DNA of 64,000 bases from Hymenobacter sediminicola (GTDB lineage Bacteria > Bacteroidota > Bacteroidia > Cytophagales > Hymenobacteraceae), in assembly GCF_014250515.1 (NCBI RefSeq), contig NZ_CP060202.1:369001-433000 (forward strand), in the 5' to 3' direction. Under the pieces are notes generated by a model. It saw only the letters and a program-made list of their open reading frames with translations. It was not told the origin of the DNA and made no database searches. How positions within the stretch are numbered: position 1 is the first letter of the stretch; each line of letters opens with the position of its first letter. Below, one piece after another: positions 52,280-60,253 of this stretch. The position numbers and the translations under genes were made by a program.

Positions 52280-52864
52280 CTAACGGCGAGCTGCTTGCGG
52301 CGCAGTGTGCCGGCCTAGTACACCCATGGGCAGCCAGGGACGGATACCTCTTTTTAGCAGCGGCCGATTGAGGGCAATGTTCAGGGTATATACCGGCTTG
52401 CCCTGAGCAATAGGATGAGCCAGCAGCTGGTCCAGATTGCCGCCTGGCTGCAGATAGGGAATAAAGAACTCATCGGCGAGGTCGGCGATGAGCAGATTGC
52501 GGATTTCGGCCGTCTCTGGCGTGATGGTACGAACCGTGGATTCAAAAGGCGAGAGAAACAATAACCGCCCTGCTTCTATTTCCGGGCCGTATTCCAGCCG
52601 TATATTAGCCTGTATACCCCGGCCCAGTGTGTATACAATAGGTTGCCGGGAGCCTTGCAACAGGTAGCGGAAAACAGTCTGCTCCAGCTTGGAGTGAAAA
52701 CCTGATATAATGCAGCGCTGCATATAGCGCTGCTCTAAAGCCCATAGATACGTAAGGCGCTCTATTTCTGCTGGATACTCGCGTGAGCAGAAGAAAGCGG
52801 TTTTGCGTTGACGCAGTAACGCCAGATTACCTGACGAGCGAATTTCCTCCGGGTCGATTTGCAT
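52280..52864 (-). CDS. DprA/SLOG-like nucleotide-binding protein
   Basis: A 194-residue Rossmann-like protein. The order of elements matches the DprA/Smf core: SSGNLALLRQRKTAFFCSRE, RCIISGFHSKLEQTVFRYLLQGSRQPIVYTLGRG, then RLLFLSPFESTVRTITPETAEIRNLLIADLADEFFIPYLQPGGNLDQLL. The single-stranded-DNA-binding residues of true DprA are not obvious, and the C-terminal winged helix is absent. It may be a SLOG-family nucleotide sensor rather than a transformation protein. The promoter box TATATTTG is at 52890. Confidence 0.65.
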   Translation of the reverse strand: MQIDPEEIRSSGNLALLRQRKTAFFCSREYPAEIERLTYLWALEQRYMQRCIISGFHSKLEQTVFRYLLQGSRQPIVYTLGRGIQANIRLEYGPEIEAGRLLFLSPFESTVRTITPETAEIRNLLIADLADEFFIPYLQPGGNLDQLLAHPIAQGKPVYTLNIALNRPLLKRGIRPWLPMGVLGRHTAPQAARR

Positions 52865-52889
52865 AAAACATAGGGAGGTTAAATTTTTT

Positions 52890-52897
52890 CAAATATA
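52890..52897 (-). promoter_or_regulatory. Promoter -7 box of the DprA-like gene (TATATTTG)
   Basis: An exact TAnnTTTG match on the minus strand, 25 bases before the ATG at 52864, in a strongly AT-rich stretch (52880-52935). Confidence 0.6.
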
Positions 52898-52959
52898 ATA
52901 ATTTATTTTAACCAATAATTAATATAAATATTCCTAATGGTGAAAATAGATCGAAAAAA

Positions 52960-52994
52960 GTAAAGGCCTCATCTACAATAGATAAGGCCTTTAC
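52960..52994 (-). terminator. Terminator of the CsbD gene
   Basis: The stem GTAAAGGCCT / AGGCCTTTAC with an inner ATCTA/TAGAT pairing, followed on the minus strand by TTTTTT. Confidence 0.85.
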
Positions 52995-53016
52995 TGTGGT
53001 TTAGGTTTCAACGGTA

Positions 53017-53235
53017 CTAAAAAGTGCGCTGGAACCAGTTCTTAATATCATCGATGGTCTCGCCGGTCTTCTGCTGCAGGCGGCCATACCATTCGTCCTG
53101 TTTGCCTTCTTCGTAATGCATGTCGTCATCGGTCAGGTTGCTCCATTTCTGTTTGGCCTGCCCTTTGATTTCGTTCCAGTTTCCGCGAGCCCGCAGTTCG
53201 GTGCTGTCGTCGATGCCGTTGTTGTTAGCGTCCAT
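53017..53235 (-). CDS. CsbD-family stress protein
   Basis: A 72-residue protein with the CsbD pattern RGNWNEIKGQAKQKWSNLTDDDMHYEEGKQDEWYGRLQQKTGET. These are small, highly hydrophilic, largely helical proteins induced by general stress. The C-terminal helix is DDIKNWFQRTF. Its molecular role is unknown. It has a strong terminator of its own. Confidence 0.93.
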   Translation of the reverse strand: MDANNNGIDDSTELRARGNWNEIKGQAKQKWSNLTDDDMHYEEGKQDEWYGRLQQKTGETIDDIKNWFQRTF

Positions 53236-53479
53236 GGGAATTGAGAAGTTAGGTGGTAAATAGATTCGGCTATACGCCCGCTTCCTGTTCAGGTTCAGCC
53301 ATGCCCGAATTTTGCGCCTCCCCGGCGGTGGTCAGCTTTAGTCACATCCAGCGGGCGTGTTCCTTGGCTGAACACAGTTGGTTCCTGCAGCAAAACATGC
53401 GTCCTTTATTTCGGCATTGTGCAGACAGTAGTTTGCCACCTGATTTATCTACGTATCCTAGTTGCCAGCGCCTTCCATT

Positions 53480-55021
53480 ATGGATGACCTTCGTACTACG
53501 TTAGCCACCTTTTCACCCGAAGACCGAAAGGAATTTGTCCGGTTTATTCAGCGGCAGAAGCGCAAGGCCAAAGGCCGCATGGATGTGCAGCTGTGCGAGT
53601 TGCTGCTGCATACACGCGAGTACACTACGCCGCAGCTACTCAGCAAACTGTATCCTGATGAGCCGAACCCAACGGCTTACTATGCGCTGCGCAAGCGTCT
53701 GTTGCGCCACATCACCGATTATCTGCTGCTCCGTCAGCACCAGCAAGACCCAACCACGGCCTCCTCAGTGCGGGGGCTACTGACGCTGGCGCAGTATCTG
53801 TTTGAAGCGGGAATACCCCGGCTGGCCTGGTCGATGCTGCACAAAGCCGAGAAGCTGGCCCGTACCAACGAGCAGTATGAACTACTGAACACCGTCTATA
53901 ACCTACAGATAGCGCAGGCCGGCAGCGAATACGCCGACGAACTGGAGGACATCATCCGGCGGCGCCACCTCAACAAAAAGGCTGCCGATGAAGAAGAACG
54001 CGCCGGCATTGCCGACAGCCTTATTCGGCAGCGCCTGCGGCAGGCCCGCGTGAAAGGGCGCGCCGGTGAGGCCTTCGATGGTATTCTGCAGGATGTGCTG
54101 CGCGAGTATGATCTGCAGGAGGCATTTGCCCGCCGCCCGTCTGTGCTATACCGGCTTATGTCTATTGCGCGCAGTGCCATGCTCGTGCGCCGGGATTTTG
54201 TGTCGTTTGCGCCGTTTGTACAGCGCTGCTACCATATTATGGAAAAGCGCCACGGGTTCCAGCCTGCGCACCGGTACTACCAGCTGGGGCTATTGTATAT
54301 GGTGGCACACGCGCAGTACCGTACCCGGCGTTTTCAGGAATCGGTGCAGTATCTGGGGCAGCTGCGGGCCGTGCTGGCCGAAACAGGCGCGCAAGGCTAC
54401 CACAACGAGTGGCTGCCTCGCTACACGTTTCTGCTGGCCGCCAACTACGCCTTCCTGCGCCGCAACGCCGAGAGCATTCAGTTGCTGGAGCAAGTGCTGC
54501 GACAGACTAGTACCAGCCTCTCTACCCGCGACCTGCTCACAGCCCGCTTGGGGCTGGCGTTCCACTACTTTGCCGAAGGCCAGTTTCATAAAACTAATCA
54601 AACCCTTATCGGTATTGGCCGCTCCGACCACTGGTGCGAGCAGGAAATGGGGCTGGAATGGACACTAAACAAGAATATGGGCGAAATGCTGGTGCAGTTT
54701 GAGCTTGGCAACCCTGATCTGGCCCTGAACCGGCTGCGGGCCATCGAGCGGGTACTACGGGAGCGGTTCACAGCCGATGGCGGCGGCTACGCGGCTATTC
54801 TGGGCTATTTGGGACTAGTACGTGAAATCATGGACGACCCAGCAGCGGCGCAACGACCCGGCTTTGCGGAGCGGGTCCGGCAGCTACCGGCCTTTGCGCC
54901 GCTGGAGCAGGAAGATTTGCAGGCGTTGAGCTTCTACGGCTGGCTTCATGCCCGCATGAAAGGCCGCCCTTATTACGAAGTGCTTCTGGAACTGTCGGGC
55001 GGTGCGGCGGCGGTTGTGTAA
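53480..55021 (+). CDS. Large helical-repeat protein of unknown function
   Basis: A 513-residue cytoplasmic protein. It starts MDDLRTTLATFSPEDRKEFVRFIQRQKRK, then MDVQLCELLLHTREYTTPQLLSKLYPDEPNPTAYYALRKRLLRHIT, which looks like a death-domain-like or winged-helix head. From about residue 100 on, helix pairs resembling TPR repeats fill the rest (LTARLGLAFHYFAEGQFHKTNQTLIGIG and similar). The fold is inferred from pattern only. It resembles proteins I know only as hypothetical in Cytophagales. No neighbour gives a clue. Confidence 0.6.
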   Translation: MDDLRTTLATFSPEDRKEFVRFIQRQKRKAKGRMDVQLCELLLHTREYTTPQLLSKLYPDEPNPTAYYALRKRLLRHITDYLLLRQHQQDPTTASSVRGLLTLAQYLFEAGIPRLAWSMLHKAEKLARTNEQYELLNTVYNLQIAQAGSEYADELEDIIRRRHLNKKAADEEERAGIADSLIRQRLRQARVKGRAGEAFDGILQDVLREYDLQEAFARRPSVLYRLMSIARSAMLVRRDFVSFAPFVQRCYHIMEKRHGFQPAHRYYQLGLLYMVAHAQYRTRRFQESVQYLGQLRAVLAETGAQGYHNEWLPRYTFLLAANYAFLRRNAESIQLLEQVLRQTSTSLSTRDLLTARLGLAFHYFAEGQFHKTNQTLIGIGRSDHWCEQEMGLEWTLNKNMGEMLVQFELGNPDLALNRLRAIERVLRERFTADGGGYAAILGYLGLVREIMDDPAAAQRPGFAERVRQLPAFAPLEQEDLQALSFYGWLHARMKGRPYYEVLLELSGGAAAVV

Positions 55022-55130
55022 GAAGCTGCGAGGCTTCTAATACAGCCTGTTTTGCTGGTTTTAGGCGAAATTTTCAACGTGTATGGCACCTGCCGCGTAG
55101 GGCAAGTTCTCTGTATTTCTGCCTTCTCTG

Positions 55131-55550
55131 ATGAATTTGTTTCTGCGCAGCTTGCTCTATCTGCTGCTAGTTTTGCCTGCCACAGTCCTTGCGCAAACCA
55201 ACGATGGGTTTATCCGGCGCGACGGCACTATGTACGTGCTTCGCAACGGCCAGCCGCGCCCGATGCCGCATGATGTGCACCTGCCCAACGGCCGTACTGT
55301 TACGCACGATGGGTTTGTGGTGGAGGCGGGTGGCCAGCGCACAGAACTGCGTGACGGCAGCGGTTGCGACCTTACCGGCAGCACTGCTACGGTTGCCACA
55401 CAGGCTGGCCAGGTAGTGCTGGCGCCTGTAGCCGTTGGTACCGGGCCTGTGTTCGTGCAGGCCGCAGCGGGCAACAACCTAAGCCGCTGGGCCGGATGGC
55501 GCGGCAAAGGCCACTACAAAAAGCGCAAGCACAAAAAGCACGGAAAATAG
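55131..55550 (+). CDS. Secreted DUF6799 protein
   Basis: A 139-residue protein with a signal peptide (residues 1-21, VLA-QTN). The mature part repeats a DGxxxxxxGxxxxL pattern: DGFIRRDGTMYVLRNGQPRPM and DVHLPNGRTVTHDGFVVEAGGQRTELRDG, as in the DUF6799 beta-hairpin units. The tail KGHYKKRKHKKHGK is very basic. The function is unknown. Copies of this family are frequent in Hymenobacter. Confidence 0.75.
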   Translation: MNLFLRSLLYLLLVLPATVLAQTNDGFIRRDGTMYVLRNGQPRPMPHDVHLPNGRTVTHDGFVVEAGGQRTELRDGSGCDLTGSTATVATQAGQVVLAPVAVGTGPVFVQAAAGNNLSRWAGWRGKGHYKKRKHKKHGK

Positions 55551-55631
55551 AGCTGACCAAGCAGGTTGCGAGAAGCCCGGTTCAGTATGTTGTGGACTTT
55601 TTGTAAGCTGTTTCTAACGCCGCACCGGTGG

Positions 55632-57500
55632 CTACTTCACTTCGTCGGCATCGGTGTCGATGAAGAACGTGCGGCCCTGCTGCGTGACGCGGGCCCGACC
55701 ATCCACAAAATCGGCAGCATTGCTGTACTGCTCGAAAGGCTCCGTGCCACTGGAAGGGTCCTGCAGGAAATCCTCGGTAATAAAGGTGTACTGTCCGTTC
55801 CGCTTCACGCGCGCCAAGCCATTTCGGAACGGATACGCTTCCTGAAAAATAACCGGGTTTTCCGGCTGTTCATTGGGGTTGGTAATGTAGAACCAGCCCC
55901 GGTGGTCGAGCACAGCCGCCTTCCCGGCACTGAACGGCTGCGCGTTGTAATAGTAAAAGCTGCTCTCCTGTCCGTCCTCGTTCAGAAACGTGTAGAGCTT
56001 TCCCACCCGGGCGCGGGCATAACCCTCCGCATAAGGCTGCAGCGCATCATAGGCAGGCGGCACCACTTCCTCGCCCTCCTCATTGATGAATCCGAAACTT
56101 CCTTGTTGCTCCACAATGGCGCGTCCATCTTCCTGAAAGCTCTCCGCTGCTGTGTAGCGGGCGGATACCAGCGTGTCGCCGTGGGCCGTGAGGTAGCCCC
56201 ACTTTCCCTGCTCCTGAAACGGTACTGGTGGTCCTGCTGTGGCGGCCCGCACGGCCCACCATAGTAGGCCCGCCGCCAGTACACCGGCTCCCCCCATAGC
56301 AGCCCGGGCCCGATGACGCCGCCATTGCCGCAGGTAATGTTTGGCCTGCCGCCAATTTCTGGGTGTACCAGTTTGAGAGGCGTTGCCAGTGGCTGGCTGT
56401 TGCAACTGCAGCATAAGGGCTTCCAGCTGCCTGATGCGGCTATCCAGTGCTTGGTTCCGGTCCTCCAGATCGGTGCGAGATGCTTGCATAGCGGCTTCCA
56501 GTCGCTCTTTCTCCTGGTTTTCGGTGGCGAGGCGGGCCTGCAGGTTTTGAGCTTCGGGCGTAACGGGAGGTGCGGCAGCCAGTTGTTCCCGGAGTTGCGC
56601 AATACTTTGCTCCCGTTCTTTCTCCCGGGCCTCCAGGGCGCGAAGCTGTTCTCCAAGCTCGGCCTGCATGCTCGCTCGGATGCGTTCCAATTCCTCCTTC
56701 TGCTGCTGCGGAGCCGTGGCATAGGTGTCGGCGGGTAGCTGGTCGGGCTCGTCGTGGGCAATGTCCTCTGCCCCCAGCCAGCGCCAGAACCAGCCCGCCG
56801 CCCGCCGAATCTGGCTGGCTTCTTCGGAAGGAGCAGCCATTGCTGCTGAGGCAGGCTGAGAGGAGGCATAGGCTGCAGCCTGCGCGGTAAGCGGCCCATC
56901 GTCCGTACTGGTGTGTGCAGCCAGTAGCTCTTCCGCCAACTGCGCAATGTCAGTTGGGGTGAGGTCTATTTCTGGGGTGCTAAGCTGGCGCAATCGGCGG
57001 GTACAGCGCGCCGGGTCAGGCAACAGGTGGAAACTGCTGCTGGCTGGCACACTGCTCATCCTTTCTTCTACTTCAGGACCCAGCATCACAGGCTCTTCGA
57101 ACAGTACCAGTCCCGCAATAAAATTCAGGTTGGCGGCTTCAGGAGGCAGTTGGGGGCGGAGCCAAGCGGCCAGAGCTTCCTTTTGCCGGCTGAACTGCTG
57201 AAAAAGATTGTCGGCTCCTCCGGAGCCAGTGAGCGGCTGGTTGCCGAGGCGCCAGGCACCGTACCCAAATTCAGGAATATGCAGCGGCCCGCCCCCGGCA
57301 ACCAATAGTAGCAGCACAATGCTATGCGGCCGAATGAGTACCGCGTCGAGCGTTTCGCCACCCACCCCAGCAAGGGACAGGTTGCCTAGCAGCAAGGTGG
57401 CCGGAGCAGTGGCTTCTGCTTGCAGGGCGGCCTGGAGAGCATCAAACTGTTGCTGGCGAGTAGAGTCAGGAAAGGGAACGGGTTGGTAGGTGTGGAGCAT
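55632..57500 (-). CDS. Membrane protein with degenerate NERD domain, coiled coil and WG repeats
   Basis: A 622-residue protein in four parts. Residues about 25-160 match the NERD nuclease-like fold (LLGNLSLAGVGGETLDAVLI, then NLFQQFSRQKEALAAWL), but the catalytic E-x-K is absent: LLLLVAGGGPLHI stands there. Residues about 250-365 are a Glu/Gln-rich coiled coil. A single membrane helix, GVLAAGLLWWAVRAA, is near 405. WG (KWG) beta repeats such as GKWGYLTAHGDTLVSARY and GSFGFINEEGEEVVPPAYDAL follow to the end. The upstream frame beyond 57500 is not used. Confidence 0.75.
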   Translation of the reverse strand: MLHTYQPVPFPDSTRQQQFDALQAALQAEATAPATLLLGNLSLAGVGGETLDAVLIRPHSIVLLLLVAGGGPLHIPEFGYGAWRLGNQPLTGSGGADNLFQQFSRQKEALAAWLRPQLPPEAANLNFIAGLVLFEEPVMLGPEVEERMSSVPASSSFHLLPDPARCTRRLRQLSTPEIDLTPTDIAQLAEELLAAHTSTDDGPLTAQAAAYASSQPASAAMAAPSEEASQIRRAAGWFWRWLGAEDIAHDEPDQLPADTYATAPQQQKEELERIRASMQAELGEQLRALEAREKEREQSIAQLREQLAAAPPVTPEAQNLQARLATENQEKERLEAAMQASRTDLEDRNQALDSRIRQLEALMLQLQQPATGNASQTGTPRNWRQAKHYLRQWRRHRARAAMGGAGVLAAGLLWWAVRAATAGPPVPFQEQGKWGYLTAHGDTLVSARYTAAESFQEDGRAIVEQQGSFGFINEEGEEVVPPAYDALQPYAEGYARARVGKLYTFLNEDGQESSFYYYNAQPFSAGKAAVLDHRGWFYITNPNEQPENPVIFQEAYPFRNGLARVKRNGQYTFITEDFLQDPSSGTEPFEQYSNAADFVDGRARVTQQGRTFFIDTDADEVK

Positions 57501-57636
57501 AGTAGGGCAAGCGGTGGCACGGCCGCACAGGGGCGGCTGGCTGCCTTGTACGGGTAGGGGGGCGGCAGGATCACCCAACTTTTCCGCTACGGCCTAAGTA
57601 TAGACAAACACTTTCTTCCGCTTACAACTTTCGCTC

Positions 57637-58038
57637 ATGGACTCCACGGCCTCGACCCCTCAGACACCCCCGATTCCCACCATCCCGCTTGGTGTAACAG
57701 ACCAGCAAAACACGGCACTGCTGGAAGATACCCTCAATCTGCTCAATGCAGGTATACCCAGTCAGGCCAGCGAGCATGGCTTGGCCGAAATTGAGCGGTG
57801 GCAGGAAGTGCTACGAGCATCAGAACGGACCGGCTTAGCCAAAATAATTCAGGAACTCGACACCCTGCGCGAGCAACTGGCTGCCTCCGATACTAAACCT
57901 CACGAACTTGCCGAAACGCTGGCTACGCTGGGCGCAGAAACCACAAAAGTAGCTGATGAGGTGCGGGACGACTATTCGGGGCCACTTACGCAACTAGGCA
58001 AAGTGCTCATCAAAATAGGGTCTTCGCTTTCCCGCTAA
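57637..58038 (+). CDS. Small coiled-coil protein of unknown function
   Basis: A 133-residue hydrophilic protein. After a Pro/Thr-rich head (about 20 residues), residues 35-105 form long amphipathic helices (AEIERWQEVLRASERTGLAKIIQELDTLREQLAA). The C-terminal 30 residues (GPLTQLGKVLIKIGSSLSR) may form another. There is no motif or family I recognise. It is divergent from the WG-repeat gene (137 bases apart) and could work with its coiled coil, but that is speculation. Confidence 0.6.
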   Translation: MDSTASTPQTPPIPTIPLGVTDQQNTALLEDTLNLLNAGIPSQASEHGLAEIERWQEVLRASERTGLAKIIQELDTLREQLAASDTKPHELAETLATLGAETTKVADEVRDDYSGPLTQLGKVLIKIGSSLSR

Positions 58039-58060
58039 CACAAAACGCTTTCCGCCTGCA

Positions 58061-58120
58061 CCAAACAGTTCCGCCCGCCGATCAACTCTATAGAGTTAGC
58101 CGGCGGGCGGAACTGTTTGG
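58061..58120. repeat. 60-bp near-perfect palindrome (20-bp arms)
   Basis: The arms CCAAACAGTTCCGCCCGCCG (58061-58080) and its complement (58101-58120) enclose a 20-base centre that is itself palindromic (AACTC-TATA-GAGTT). No T-run follows. It lies between two co-oriented genes and could form a cruciform or a very stable RNA hairpin. Confidence 0.75.
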
Positions 58121-58190
58121 TAATTGCATAATGATGAAGTGAATAGCAGAAGATGGATGCTAAGAAGGTAAAAGGTGTGAGTGCACAGGT

Positions 58191-58198
58191 TACTTTTG
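58191..58198 (+). promoter_or_regulatory. Promoter -7 box of the 58223 gene (TACTTTTG)
   Basis: An exact TAnnTTTG match ending 24 bases before the ATG at 58223. Confidence 0.55.
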
Positions 58199-58222
58199 CC
58201 TGACTTCGCGGTTCACACATCT

Positions 58223-59242
58223 ATGTCTAATTTCTCTTCTTCCTCTGCTCTGCCCGACCTCACGCTCTACGACCCGTTCGAGGGCATGCGTTTCGGGCCG
58301 CAGCACTGCTTCCTGTGCGGCACTTCCATCACGCCCGGCACAGATACTGTACCCGTCTTTGCTGAGTGGCTGATGTCGCGCTACCAGTTGCATGAGCGGC
58401 AGATCAAGCTGCTCGATATGCGCATAGTGGCATACAAAGATTTGCGCATTGCATGCTGCTCTAGCTGCCGTACGCTACATGTAGAGCCGCTGGAAGCGCA
58501 AGTGGAAGCTGCCGCTCAGCAGGGGCCACAAGGCATTCGGGCTTTGGAGGAGAAAACCTTGTTCCTGTGGCTGGGTAAAATGTTCTATGGCGTACTCGTC
58601 ACAGAACTTCTCAACGAGCTCAACCCTTTGGCTCGCCCGCAGTACCCACTAGCTGAAAACGCGCAGATGCTACGCCGGTTTCAGGCCTTCTTTCAAACCT
58701 TCCAGGCTCTGCGGGTACCCATTGAGTTTGACGATTTTACACCGGCTTCTGTATTCATACTCGAAACTGATTCTGCTCAAGACGTAGTAGGCTTCGAGTA
58801 CGACGACGACCTAACAACCTTGGTGTTCAGTATCAAACTAGGGGCAATAGTGCTGACTACCTGTCTGGTAGACAACGGAATTATCAGGCAGGCGATGCGC
58901 CGCGTGTACGAAGATGCCCAGCGCCCTCTGCACCCGGTTCAGGTGGCTGAGTTCAAAGCGCGGGTCTACTACGCCGCTTATCTACTGAATGTGGTACCCG
59001 ACTATTATCCGCGCCCGGTTCACCCTGGCGACGACCATCTGGTATACGACTCAGTTATCGACGACGTAACCGGCGATATATTCAACCCGTGGGAGAATAG
59101 TGCTTATGGACAATCGTTGCTGGAAATGTGGAAGCGGTGGCAGATTCCGACGGAGGAAATCATGCGCGACCCACAACAGCCGATAAGCTTCCTCTATGAC
59201 GAGCTGGGGCAGCCCCGGCAGGTAGAGCGTTATCCGGCGTAG
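58223..59242 (+). CDS. Hypothetical protein with a zinc-ribbon-like head
   Basis: A 339-residue cytoplasmic protein. The N-terminal part has two cysteine pairs, CFLC and CSSC (the latter within CCSSC), about 55 residues apart, like a zinc ribbon or HNH-type finger. The body (about residues 110-270) is alpha/beta, with VPIEFDDFTPASVFILETD and LTTLVFSIKLGAIVLTTCLVDNGI. DPQQPISFLYDELGQPRQVER ends it. I do not recognise it. The zinc site is inferred from spacing alone. Confidence 0.6.
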   Translation: MSNFSSSSALPDLTLYDPFEGMRFGPQHCFLCGTSITPGTDTVPVFAEWLMSRYQLHERQIKLLDMRIVAYKDLRIACCSSCRTLHVEPLEAQVEAAAQQGPQGIRALEEKTLFLWLGKMFYGVLVTELLNELNPLARPQYPLAENAQMLRRFQAFFQTFQALRVPIEFDDFTPASVFILETDSAQDVVGFEYDDDLTTLVFSIKLGAIVLTTCLVDNGIIRQAMRRVYEDAQRPLHPVQVAEFKARVYYAAYLLNVVPDYYPRPVHPGDDHLVYDSVIDDVTGDIFNPWENSAYGQSLLEMWKRWQIPTEEIMRDPQQPISFLYDELGQPRQVERYPA

Positions 59243-59284
59243 TAGCGGGAAATAGGATAGTTAAGAGGAGGTAGGGCTCAGCTA

Positions 59285-59812
59285 TTAGCTGGCCTGCCAC
59301 ACGGGCTCAAACTTGAATTTGCTGAGCTTGATATTGGTCCAGCGGCCCTCAAGGCCACTTTTGCACTCTTTCTCGTTCACCAGCACGTCCACGCAGTGGC
59401 GGTGGCGACGATTCATGGTGTCGTGGATGATGTAGATGCCATCCAAGGCATCTGAAATACCGCTTACACGCACCTTGTCGCCGTAGCTAAAGGGGCCGCC
59501 CCACGGAGCAAGTAGGTCGCGGGACACTGCCAGCCAGCGGGTTTTACTGGAGTGACGCTGCGGGATGATGGAACCATCAGCGGTTTCCATCGGAGCTTCG
59601 TCCGTCTGGCCCACTTCAGGCCAGTAAGTAGTAGCTGTAACGGTGTACGCTAATGTTTTAGGAGGTAGAATACGCTTGATAGGCGTCACCGGTACCACTA
59701 CCGATACCGGACGGGGGCTGATGCTGGCTACCGTGGAGGGAAGCGCAAGTGCCGAAACAGGAAAAGTACGAGGGGGAAAGAGGAAAGTCAGTAAGAATAG
59801 CGCAATGGACAT
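59285..59812 (-). CDS. Secreted 3D/RlpA-like double-psi beta-barrel protein
   Basis: A 175-residue protein with a hydrophobic start (residues 1-16) and a Pro/Val-rich linker to about 50. The domain reads AYTVTATTYWPEVGQTDEAPMETADGSIIP, RWLAVSRDLL, FSYGDKVRVSG, DGIYIIHDTMNRRHRHCVDVLV. This matches the 3D (Asp-rich) family of lytic transglycosylase-like barrels, whose conserved Asp are in D-G-x and H-D-T-M and V-D-V. It probably acts on peptidoglycan in the periplasm. The signal peptide is short. Confidence 0.75.
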   Translation of the reverse strand: MSIALFLLTFLFPPRTFPVSALALPSTVASISPRPVSVVVPVTPIKRILPPKTLAYTVTATTYWPEVGQTDEAPMETADGSIIPQRHSSKTRWLAVSRDLLAPWGGPFSYGDKVRVSGISDALDGIYIIHDTMNRRHRHCVDVLVNEKECKSGLEGRWTNIKLSKFKFEPVWQAS

Positions 59813-60253
59813 GACGTTTGGGTTCGTGGACTCTCGCTTATGCCCGGAGAGGATGGACTGCCGGCCCGACTCGGCTACAGGAAAAGCGCCATCTACGTTA
59901 GTAGAGAAAAAACGCCTTTTAAAGTATGATAAGCAGCGTTTAGGCCGCGTACATGCATCTTTGAGAGTGAAATAGGGTCTAAATATAGATAATTTCTATA
60001 ATAAATTGCACTTACAAAATGATGTCATTTTGAAGGTTACAAAGGTAAGAGGTTTTTTTTAAATGGAGGAAAGTGCAATTGCTAATGATATTAGTGTTGT
60101 TGTTTGCTTCAATCGTTAATGGTGACGCCCCTTACGAGGTAGGGCCGAGTAGAGTTATGGCGGGCATAATAACCTGCTCCAGTTCAGAGCGTATGCAGTA
60201 GGAGGAATGCTGATCGTGGCATACTTCCTATTCTAGCATGTTACTTTCTTTAT
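59813..60253. other. AT-rich intergenic region with a palindrome and a promoter box
   Basis: About 440 bases with no convincing gene. On the minus strand TACCTTTG (60040-60047) is an exact -7 box directed at the 3D-domain gene, with a leader of about 220 bases. Just downstream of it is the palindrome CAAAATGA-TG-TCATTTTG (60015-60032), a possible operator. Before the plus-strand gene at 60254, TACTTTCT is a weak box. Confidence 0.45.

Noticed and set aside
53253..53504. Open frame of 83 codons before the helical-repeat gene
   Set aside because: It overlaps the real start at 53480 in another frame, and its translation has no signal, domain or composition of a real gene.
59643..59975. Open frame of 110 codons on the plus strand over the start of the 3D-domain gene
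   Set aside because: It is largely antisense to the signal peptide and linker of that gene and has no supporting feature.
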